From Chloroflexota bacterium (GTDB lineage Bacteria; Chloroflexota; Anaerolineae; VGOG01), in NCBI GenBank assembly GCA_030615705.1, contig JAUWYT010000029.1, positions 1-10,295 on the forward strand: 10,295 nucleotides of DNA, given 5' to 3'. Below the pieces are notes generated by a model that was not told where the DNA came from, ran no database searches, and saw nothing but the letters and a program-made list of their open reading frames with translations. Both the position numbers and the translations under genes were made by a program. Positions within the stretch are counted from its first letter, which is position 1. Every line of letters starts with the position of its first letter. Shown here in pieces: positions 5,574 through 10,295 of the stretch.

Positions 5574-5981
5574 TTAACGGGTCCCTGCTTCTACAAGCGC
5601 TTGCCTGAGACGGCCAAAACGACCACCAAGCGCGAATGCTCTCCTCGGCCTACCGGCCAATGCCCCACCGTAGATGGCCCCCTCCTCAAAGATCGCGATT
5701 TCCGATCTATCGATGCCAGGCCGCGATTCCGGGCTTACCATGTCCAAGACGACAACGGCGCTCATCGACCATCCTCCAAATAGCGCCACTGAAACCTGAA
5801 GGCCTATTGGTGCTGAGGTCTCCCCAGGCTCGAGGGTCACGGTAGCCGTGTCCTCTACCCCAGCAGCCTGGAGGTTGCCCTCCTCGTCGGAGCTGTTGAC
5901 TACCAACCTGGCCGTATAGGACGACCTGGCGTTCCCAGTGTTCGTTATGGTCCCCGTTGCGCGAGCTGTTCTAGTTGCCAT
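5574..5981 (-). CDS. Small beta-sandwich protein with CARDB-like strand motif
   Basis: 135 residues, ATG start with AGGAGG five bases upstream. Residues 8-28 read ATGTITNTGNARSSYTARLV, the N-x-G edge-strand pattern typical of CARDB-type Ig-like domains, and LEPGETSAPIGL near 50-61 is the matching conserved turn (PGE). The rest of the first ~85 residues is beta-like (VSVALFGGWSMSAVVVLD). The C-terminal ~35 residues are basic and glycine-rich (AGRPRRAFALGGRFGRLR). The same N-x-G-x-A pattern appears near the start of the two paralogous genes at 6148 and 6775, so this is likely a shorter relative of them. No signal peptide. In virions such folds form spikes or capsid-decorating proteins. Family assignment is by pattern only. 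Confidence 0.75.
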   Translation of the reverse strand: MATRTARATGTITNTGNARSSYTARLVVNSSDEEGNLQAAGVEDTATVTLEPGETSAPIGLQVSVALFGGWSMSAVVVLDMVSPESRPGIDRSEIAIFEEGAIYGGALAGRPRRAFALGGRFGRLRQALVEAGTR

Positions 5982-5993
5982 AGAGTCCTCCTG

Positions 5994-6137
5994 TTACTCG
6001 ATGGTCAATGTGAAGTCAATCCTGCCCGCTGCCACTTCTGGCTCTTCGGCCTCCGCCTCCCTGGTGGCAAGCCAGTATATGCCGCCTGCCACCACAAGGG
6101 CACCAGCCCCCAGTGCCAGCGCCTCTTCTGCTTTCAT
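5994..6137 (-). CDS. 47-residue one-span membrane protein
   Basis: 47 residues from the ATG at 6135-6137, with AGGAGG six bases upstream, where the GGAGG overlaps the TAG stop of the preceding gene (TAGGAGG). A longer open frame runs upstream to 6224 but overlaps that gene and has no ribosome-binding site. Residues ~7-24 (ALALGAGALVVAGGIYWL) form a single hydrophobic span, followed by an acidic stretch (TREAEAEEPEV) and a short C-terminal beta-like tail (RIDFTLTIE). It is a typical tiny phage-type membrane protein, with the N-terminus short and charged. The next gene begins 12 bases downstream, so the two are made together. Role unknown; a virion membrane protein or a lysis factor are possible. 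Confidence 0.75.
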   Translation of the reverse strand: MKAEEALALGAGALVVAGGIYWLATREAEAEEPEVAAGRIDFTLTIE

Positions 6138-6147
6138 AGCAACCCTC

Positions 6148-6762
6148 CTAGAGTATCGATACGGACAATTCCGGTTGAGCCACGTTGTTGTATGTCGTCG
6201 TGGCCTCCAGTTTGCCCACGGCAACCACCGCCTCCTCCAAGCGGAAGGCCTCGTCGAAGGTGTGGGACCCCAAGCTCTCTACCAACTCCCCGGCAGGATC
6301 CACGTGGAGGGCCTCAACGACAACCTTGAAGGGTGCCCCGGCATGTTTATCCCAAAAGTTCCTCAACGAGGCGGTGACCTCATAGCCAGGTAGGTACAGA
6401 TGGGTACGGGCAACCCGGGTGATGCCGGGTCCAATAGAGGCAAGAGGGGCATGGTAACTGGTTGTGAGGTCGGTTTCCGCGGCAACGAGATCCACGTCCA
6501 GACCCGGCCCCCCCTCTCTTGCCAGAGGGGTGAAGACGAGCCACTCGACATCGGTTGCCGGCCATCCCTTCTTCTCAATGACCCATACCTTGAGGGCGGC
6601 CTGCCCCTCGGCATCTCCGACATTTCTGATTGCCCATGAAAGCGAGATCGTCATCTGGATGGATGGTACCGGGACCGAGCCAAGCTGCCCGATTCCCGGA
6701 GCCGGAAACTCCGCCTCCAGAATGTCAAAAATCCGCCCACACATAATCTCTTTGTTCACCAT
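6148..6762 (-). CDS. Beta-sandwich protein, paralogue of the next gene upstream
   Basis: 204 residues, ATG start with AGGAGG eight bases upstream, TAGGAGG junction with the preceding stop. The sequence is beta-rich throughout. Residues 40-62 (SLSWAIRNVGDAEGQAALKV and on) line up without gaps with residues 35-57 of the 185-aa neighbour, sharing S-x-x-W-x-x-x-N-(5)-G and a final hydrophobic stretch. The C-terminus (183-203, KLEATTTYNNVAQPELSVSI) matches the neighbour's RLKMEAL...GQPVLAV. These two genes are therefore a diverged tandem duplication. No signal peptide, membrane segment or catalytic motif. The Ig/CARDB-like texture suggests an extended surface or assembly protein. Paired paralogues side by side could be two subunits of one heteromeric part. 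Confidence 0.8.
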   Translation of the reverse strand: MVNKEIMCGRIFDILEAEFPAPGIGQLGSVPVPSIQMTISLSWAIRNVGDAEGQAALKVWVIEKKGWPATDVEWLVFTPLAREGGPGLDVDLVAAETDLTTSYHAPLASIGPGITRVARTHLYLPGYEVTASLRNFWDKHAGAPFKVVVEALHVDPAGELVESLGSHTFDEAFRLEEAVVAVGKLEATTTYNNVAQPELSVSIL

Positions 6763-6774
6763 TGTCCCAGCCTC

Positions 6775-7332
6775 CTATTTGGATTCCACAGCAAGCACCG
6801 GTTGCCCGACGCCTTCATGCTCGGAGAGGGCTTCCATCTTTAGCCGCGCAACAACCACGGTTATTACTCCCTCTTGCGTGTGTACTCCCCCTTCAATAGG
6901 CTCCCCAACCGAGCTTGGCACAACCGCGTTGGCATCAGTCACATGCCGTATTCTAACATCCACGTTCAATACCACATCCAGGGGGGTCGCCCCTGGGGCA
7001 AGCTCCAAGCTGGCAGCAACTGTAACCAGTTCGGATCCAGCGGGCACGAGCACTATGGGCGACTCTACTGACGTCACCAGTTCGGGGTGGTCCAATTCCG
7101 TATGGGCCCGATGATTGGGGAGGGTAGCTGCCAGCGTTAGATTCCCCCAAAACATCGGCCTTATGATACCGAGTTCCATGTAGACCTCGCCATCCAGTTC
7201 GCTTGGATTCTCTACGTCCCAGGCGCAACTCACCTGAAGGCCAGTAATGAGTTTGACCTCCACCGGGGGCCAGAACCCCGCAGATGGTGCTCCTAGCGTC
7301 TTGATGCCCAATTCCTCCATAAACACACGCAT
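6775..7332 (-). CDS. Beta-sandwich protein, paralogue of the following gene
   Basis: 185 residues from the ATG at 7330-7332, which overlaps the preceding TGA by one base (TGATG) and has GAGGTGA about eight bases upstream. The open frame reaches back to 7554, but that stretch overlaps the 3-span protein gene and is rejected as coding. Features: residues 23-60 (PPVEVKLITGLQVSCAWDV..ELGII) and 93-125 (IVLVPAGSELVTVAASLELAPG, DVVLNVDV) are strand-like, with PAGS and APG turns of the CARDB/Ig type; residues 155-183 (VITVVVARLKMEALSEH and following) close the fold. Residues 35-57 and 162-183 align with the 204-aa protein. No membrane segment. It may form part of a virion spike or another surface structure; the role is inferred. 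Confidence 0.8.
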   Translation of the reverse strand: MRVFMEELGIKTLGAPSAGFWPPVEVKLITGLQVSCAWDVENPSELDGEVYMELGIIRPMFWGNLTLAATLPNHRAHTELDHPELVTSVESPIVLVPAGSELVTVAASLELAPGATPLDVVLNVDVRIRHVTDANAVVPSSVGEPIEGGVHTQEGVITVVVARLKMEALSEHEGVGQPVLAVESK

Positions 7333-7865
7333 CAGGCTGTCACCTCTAGGCTCGGCGCGGCAATGGGCACGATCCCAGCAACCGGCGTAGGCGGGACAGG
7401 CTGCAATTCCCTGTAGGCAAAATATCCCCCACCAGCCATGGCTGCTCCACCAGCCACAAGGCTCGGCCATCTCCCCTTCCCCACCACGATTATAACACCC
7501 CCGATCACCACAGCACCCAGCGGTATGGCAATGCCCTTCAGGGTCCTGAGCCACTGCTCCGCCGATATCTTCGAGAGCCTCCAGGCAAGTAGTCCTATTG
7601 GCAATGCTCCAAGGGCAAAAACGATTAGCGGGAGGAAGAAAATGCCTACCTCGAAGTAGATGGAAAGAACGCCATCATCGTCCTGAGTAAGTGGGGAGGT
7701 GATGATAAAGGCCTGCCCATCCCAGGCCTGTTCTAGTGTGGTCAACTCCTCCTGACAGAGGATCTGGTCAAGTGCCAACTCCAGGATCCCCTGGTCGCCC
7801 TCCTCGAAGTGCTCCTCGAGCGCGGCAAGTTCTGCGGCGAACTCCCTCAGGTCCAGGGGTGTCAT
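7332..7865 (-). CDS. Membrane protein with three spans
   Basis: 177 residues from the ATG at 7863-7865, preceded by GGAGG five bases upstream. An ATG six codons earlier has no ribosome-binding site. Residues 1-55 are acidic and helical (LREFAAELAALEEHFEEGDQ, ILELALDQILCQEEL). Then come likely spans at ~73-96 (VGIFFLPLIVFALGALPIGLLAW), ~111-128 (GIAIPLGAVVIGGVIIVV) and ~134-150 (PSLVAGGAAMAGGGYFA). The last 25 residues are Pro/Ala-rich. Length and topology would suit a virion membrane protein; holin is less likely given the long acidic N-terminal domain. It lies in the middle of the P1 operon, fourteen bases after one gene and overlapping the next by one base. No known family recognised. Confidence 0.8.
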   Translation of the reverse strand: MTPLDLREFAAELAALEEHFEEGDQGILELALDQILCQEELTTLEQAWDGQAFIITSPLTQDDDGVLSIYFEVGIFFLPLIVFALGALPIGLLAWRLSKISAEQWLRTLKGIAIPLGAVVIGGVIIVVGKGRWPSLVAGGAAMAGGGYFAYRELQPVPPTPVAGIVPIAAPSLEVTA

Positions 7866-7879
7866 CTGCACCTCCCGCC

Positions 7880-8311
7880 TCAACGCCCCACATGGTATGG
7901 GGCCACACGTAGAAACGTATCCACGGCACGCTTGGCTTCACCAGCATACCAGCGAGGATGCCTCCTGACAACATCAACCTGCTCGGGTAGCGTCTTGGCC
8001 ACCACGTCCAGCACCTGGTCCCAGTTCAGGGATCTGGTCATGGCAGGGACGTCCACGTCGACCTCCTTGAGGTCGAAAAGCGCAACGGTCTTGAGTTCAT
8101 CAGGAATCAGGTTCAGCCAGAGGTCGATTATCGAGCCACCGGACTTGATGTAGTGCTCCAGAGCGGCTGGCTTGAACTCTTGGAGCACGAAGCAAATGCC
8201 CGGCACATAGCTCCCCCTATGTATGAAGCCCTGGGCTATCTTCCGCTGAGTCCGCCGGCGTATGAATCCAGTACCAAGCCTGCCGGCGTAATCGCTGACC
8301 TTTTTCAGCAA
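7880..8311 (-). CDS. Unknown conserved-looking protein, TTG start
   Basis: 143 residues. I prefer the TTG at 8309-8311, which has GGAGG six bases upstream, formed by TAGGAGG that includes the stop of the preceding gene. An upstream in-frame ATG at 8371 would overlap that gene by 50 bases and lacks such a site. Residues 1-35 are basic (LLKKVSDYAG, FIRRRTQRKIAQGFIHRG), a possible nucleic-acid or membrane-binding patch. Residues 40-110 look mixed alpha/beta (ICFVLQEFKPAALEHYI, SIIDLWLNLIPDELKTVALFDL). The C-terminal ~40 residues are helical (LNWDQVLDVVAKTLPEQVDVV, WYAGEAKRAVDTFLRVA). No enzyme signature seen. Function unknown; neighbours are a zinc ribbon protein and a membrane protein of the P1 operon. 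Confidence 0.7.
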   Translation of the reverse strand: MLKKVSDYAGRLGTGFIRRRTQRKIAQGFIHRGSYVPGICFVLQEFKPAALEHYIKSGGSIIDLWLNLIPDELKTVALFDLKEVDVDVPAMTRSLNWDQVLDVVAKTLPEQVDVVRRHPRWYAGEAKRAVDTFLRVAPYHVGR

Positions 8312-8321
8312 GGCCGACCTC

Positions 8322-9494
8322 CTAGACCCTAAGCTCCTCTCCGTGTTCTCCTTGTGTGACCTGGTCAGCATTCGGTGTTGCCCTTTCAGCCAGTGTTGGC
8401 TGCTCAGGGCTCGCGTCCAGGTTCACCCCGCACCTCGGGCATGTGTAGCGTTCAAGCTCTTCCTCTACGCCGAACTCGTATCCGCAATCCCCGCACCTGA
8501 TGCCCTTCAGCCTTGATCTCACACCCCGGTCGGTACCCCGCGCACCCTCGCTCTCAGCCGCCTCCGCGTGTTCTGCGGCCACATCTCGTATGGCGGCCCA
8601 TGCGTCGGGCAAGTTCTCCTTCAGCGTTGTGCTAAGCTGTCCAAAGACGTCTATTCTCCTGTTCTCTCGGGCGTCCTCTTTGTCGATCCTGATCTTCTCC
8701 AGCTCGGCCTCTGACTCCACCTTCCTAAGGCTGATGAGTAAGTCTGTCGGGACATTGCCCGACCTCACGTCTTCCATGGTGACCATGGGCATCCCCTGCT
8801 GGTTGCTTCCCGCTTCTTCCTTGGGAATCATGCCAAACATACGCGCCACGGCCTGAACACTTGGCTCCAATTCTCCCCACTGTTTGAACCACTCAAGGGT
8901 GAATGGCGTCGGCTGCTTTGGCTCCCCACCATCCCCGCTGGGTGGCCCGTCCAGCCTGAACGCCCGCTCCTGGATTCGCCGCCTCACATCTGGGTCAAGT
9001 TCACCCAGCCCCATTGCCGTGCCAAGGTCCCCACCTCCACCCCTGTGTTCCGCAAACCCCTTGGCAATATTCCTGATCCTGTCCTCCGTCTGGGTGAGGT
9101 CCTTCAGCCGCAGCTCGTGAATCTCGCGATCCTTCGCGTCTGTTGCATCGCGCAAAGCCTGTTTCTCGGCGTTTATTTGCGCCATCAACTCGCCGATGTT
9201 AACTCCAAAGAGCTGGGCTGCCTCATTCAACTCCTGGAAAGGCCGTAGCGCTGACCGGCCATCTGTTTCGGGCTTCCCTGACTGGCCCTCTTCCTCAGTC
9301 GTGCCGACGATCCTGGAGGCCCTTGCGGCACCCACGAGCTCCACATTCTTCTTCAGGGCCTCCATGACCCCATTGTACAGCTCGTCGGTGGTCTTGGGCT
9401 TTCCCTCTGGCCCTCCTCCAGTGGGGCTGCCGGTCCTCATCGGTATCGGGAAGTCCAGCGTTGGCCCCTTAGGTCCTGCGGTTTGTTCAGTCAT
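8322..9494 (-). CDS. Coiled-coil-prone protein with C-terminal zinc ribbon
   Basis: 390 residues, the longest gene here; ATG at 9492-9494 with GGAGG six bases upstream, one base after the preceding stop. Residues 1-35 are Pro/Gly/Thr-rich. Residues ~90-170 are highly charged and helical with heptad-like spacing (LNEAAQLFGVNIGELMAQINAE, DREIHELRLKDLTQTEDRI), and a second helical stretch spans ~255-315 (LISLRKVESEAELEKIRIDKED). Two disordered Pro/Gly patches lie near 185-200 and 230-240. Cys334, 337, 352 and 355 (CGDC/CPRC) form a C-terminal zinc ribbon, as in single-strand nucleic acid or ribosome-type ribbons. The remaining C-terminal tail is polar. Assembly or DNA-associated roles are both possible; no family recognised. 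Its ribbon is similar in layout to that of the 88-aa protein, but the spacers differ (14 versus 26 residues). Confidence 0.8.
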   Translation of the reverse strand: MTEQTAGPKGPTLDFPIPMRTGSPTGGGPEGKPKTTDELYNGVMEALKKNVELVGAARASRIVGTTEEEGQSGKPETDGRSALRPFQELNEAAQLFGVNIGELMAQINAEKQALRDATDAKDREIHELRLKDLTQTEDRIRNIAKGFAEHRGGGGDLGTAMGLGELDPDVRRRIQERAFRLDGPPSGDGGEPKQPTPFTLEWFKQWGELEPSVQAVARMFGMIPKEEAGSNQQGMPMVTMEDVRSGNVPTDLLISLRKVESEAELEKIRIDKEDARENRRIDVFGQLSTTLKENLPDAWAAIRDVAAEHAEAAESEGARGTDRGVRSRLKGIRCGDCGYEFGVEEELERYTCPRCGVNLDASPEQPTLAERATPNADQVTQGEHGEELRV

Positions 9495-9495
9495 C

Positions 9496-10167
9496 TCATG
9501 CCTCCACCGGTACTACGTCTGCGAATAGCTGGCCGAATCTCAACTCGTCTGAGTGCTCCAAATAATAGCGTAGAATTACCTGGAACATCCACTCCCCGAT
9601 GGTTACCTGGTACTCAGGGAAACACAGCCTCATTATGTCATAAAGGACCGTGAGGCGCCCATCGAGTAGCACCTCCTGGGTGATGACTCGCCCGCGGAGG
9701 GTGGCGGTCGCAACGGGTGGCCCAGCCCCTCCGGGTGGTTCGTCACCGTTTGTTGATCCTGCGGGTGGTGCTTGAGTGGTTGTTCGTTGTACCTGTTCTG
9801 GGTGTTTCCTCCGCCACTCCGCAGAGGGAGGAACGAGCCCGAGGCGCGTCGCCGTCCTAACGACTATTGCCAGTACTTCTCCAGTCTCTGTATCAACCAG
9901 CCCAATACCCTTGTGGGTCTCTCCCGCGTCTTTACCCTGCTTCACATGACGGGTCAATTTAAGGGCATCATTCGGAGCGAACTCGGCACCGCATGAGCAT
10001 TTCCAGGCTAGGGCCAGCTCAATTACTTCTCCAGTCTCGGTATCAACCAGGCCAATTCCACTGTGGGCCTCTCCCTTGTCTCTGCCCCGCTTGACATGAC
10101 GGGTCATTTCAAGGGGGTGATCCCGAGCGGACTCGGCGCCGCATGAGCATTTCCAGACTAGGGCCAT
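9496..10167 (-). CDS. Protein with two tandem Cys/His modules, first gene of the P1 operon
   Basis: 223 residues. I choose the ATG at 10165-10167 (MALVWKCSCGAE): it begins exactly at the first repeat copy, GGTGGAG lies next to it, and the longer frame from 10230 would start between the promoter hexamers. Residues 1-50 and 51-100 are two copies of one module: WKCSCGAE, then TRHVK with a His, then GE-x-H and GIGLVDTETGEV. The conserved C7, C9, H24 and H35 (and C57, C59, H74, H85) give a CxC...H...H pattern that could bind zinc. After a Pro/Gly/Thr linker (~125-160) residues 165-223 form a helical domain (LTVLYDIMRLCFPEYQVTIGEWMFQVILRYYLEH). A DNA- or protein-binding regulator or a virion component would fit; function unknown. 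The repeat is nearly identical at DNA level (separate entry). Confidence 0.8.
   Translation of the reverse strand: MALVWKCSCGAESARDHPLEMTRHVKRGRDKGEAHSGIGLVDTETGEVIELALAWKCSCGAEFAPNDALKLTRHVKQGKDAGETHKGIGLVDTETGEVLAIVVRTATRLGLVPPSAEWRRKHPEQVQRTTTQAPPAGSTNGDEPPGGAGPPVATATLRGRVITQEVLLDGRLTVLYDIMRLCFPEYQVTIGEWMFQVILRYYLEHSDELRFGQLFADVVPVEA
9868..10167. repeat. Tandem 150-bp duplication in the first gene
   Basis: Two adjacent 150-bp units (10018-10167 and 9868-10017) align without gaps. By hand count about 125 of 150 bases match, and blocks such as GCATGAGCATTTCCAG, GACATGACGGGTCA-like and CCAGTCTC(G/T)GTATCAACCAG-type stretches are almost identical. They encode the two Cys/His modules. The identity is higher than protein function alone would need at synonymous sites, which suggests a recent duplication or gene conversion. 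Confidence 0.9.
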
Positions 10168-10172
10168 CTCCA

Positions 10173-10182
10173 CCCCCCCCCC
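10173..10182. repeat. Ten-base G tract before the first start codon
   Basis: The minus strand has ten consecutive G residues directly before TGGAG-ATG, the ribosome-binding region of the first gene. Tracts of this length can gain or lose bases by slippage. Confidence 0.9.
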
Positions 10183-10211
10183 AAAAGGATGTTGCTGGAT
10201 GAACGTAGAGT

Positions 10212-10241
10212 ATTCTAAGGATGCCAGCATGTATTCGTCAA
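10212..10241 (-). promoter_or_regulatory. Sigma-70-type promoter P1
   Basis: On the minus strand TTGACG (10236-10241) and TAGAAT (10212-10217) match five of six bases each of the -35 and -10 consensus, with an 18-bp spacer. The expected start is about 10205, giving a leader of roughly 40 bases before the ATG at 10167. It would drive the nine-gene run down to 4934. No other gene is seen between it and the right edge except a possible partial 3' end. Confidence 0.6.
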
Positions 10242-10242
10242 G

Positions 10243-10295
10243 TCATCCGCCGTTTATCCTGGCCATCACCCTGCAAATTATCCGGTCGCTGATCC
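10243..10295 (-). CDS. Possible 3' end of an upstream gene (partial)
   Basis: One minus-strand frame is open from the right edge to a TGA at 10243-10245 and reads ISDRIICRVMARINGG, which looks protein-like. A second frame is also open to a TGA at 10238-10240. With only about 17 codons visible neither can be confirmed. If real, the gene ends just before the P1 -35 element. Confidence 0.25.
   Translation of the reverse strand, partial: ISDRIICRVMARINGG

Noticed and set aside
6464-7114. Plus-strand open frame of 216 codons
   Set aside because: It lies opposite two well-supported minus-strand genes, is rich in Ser/Thr/Pro as expected for an antisense shadow, and has no ribosome-binding site.
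7333-7554. Upstream extension of the 185-aa gene
   Set aside because: It overlaps the three-span protein gene out of frame and is rich in Cys/Gly/His in a way unlike the rest; the ATG at 7332 has a Shine-Dalgarno site and a TGATG junction.
8312-8371. Upstream ATG extension of the 143-aa gene
   Set aside because: It would overlap the preceding gene by 50 bases; the TTG at 8311 has an ideal GGAGG and spacing.
10168-10230. Upstream ATG extension of the first gene
   Set aside because: The ATG at 10230 would lie between the -35 and -10 of promoter P1, lacks a good ribosome-binding site, and the extension is absent from the internal repeat unit.
1-10295. CRISPR arrays, tRNA, rRNA, insertion sequences or integrase genes
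   Set aside because: No regularly spaced repeats, cloverleaf sequences, transposase motifs or recombinase motifs were seen on either strand; the repeats present are short and inside genes.

Overview
The window looks like the middle of the structural (virion) gene block of an uncultivated bacterial virus or integrated provirus. All seventeen complete genes I can support lie on the minus strand, so transcription runs from the right edge (about 10,210) to the left edge (1). Genes are short (47-390 residues), abut or overlap by a few bases, and almost all carry a strong GGAGG-type Shine-Dalgarno site. The two best promoters match the bacterial sigma-70 consensus, which argues for a bacterial rather than archaeal host. 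Base composition is GC-rich. I cannot name the host phylum. I see no plus-strand gene, tRNA, rRNA, CRISPR, integrase, replication gene or packaging ATPase.

Reading in the direction of transcription: promoter P1 (10,212-10,241) starts an operon of nine genes down to 4,934. They are a protein with two copies of a Cys/His (zinc-finger-like) module (9,496-10,167); a helical, coiled-coil-prone protein with a C-terminal zinc ribbon (8,322-9,494); an unknown protein starting with TTG (7,880-8,311); a protein with three membrane segments (7,332-7,865); two paralogous beta-sandwich proteins (6,775-7,332 and 6,148-6,762); a 47-residue one-span membrane protein (5,994-6,137); a third small protein with a CARDB-like strand motif (5,574-5,981); and a transglutaminase-like cysteine protease (4,934-5,563).

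A second, near-consensus promoter, P2 (4,895-4,922), follows. Its leader is almost entirely made of competing inverted repeats and looks like an attenuator. It drives a glycine-rich membrane protein (4,383-4,790), then a run of proteins that are the best candidates for capsid or other major virion proteins: 240 aa (3,611-4,333), 231 aa (2,824-3,519), 112 aa (2,483-2,821) and 201 aa (1,772-2,377). After these come an acidic 125-aa protein, an 88-aa zinc ribbon protein and, after a folded 207-bp gap, a 270-aa protein with a concanavalin/LamG-like region that may bind the host. Of the six intergenic gaps longer than 40 bp from P2 to the left edge, five carry a GC-rich or terminator-like hairpin and the sixth (1,698-1,771) a weaker 8-bp one. 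This suggests that relative expression of the structural genes is set by partial termination or RNA processing.

Three small membrane-segment proteins, several short beta-rich proteins and the absence of any recognisable tail gene make a tailless, possibly membrane-containing virion a reasonable hypothesis. No capsid fold can be proven by eye, and the decisive genes (packaging ATPase, replication) are outside the window.
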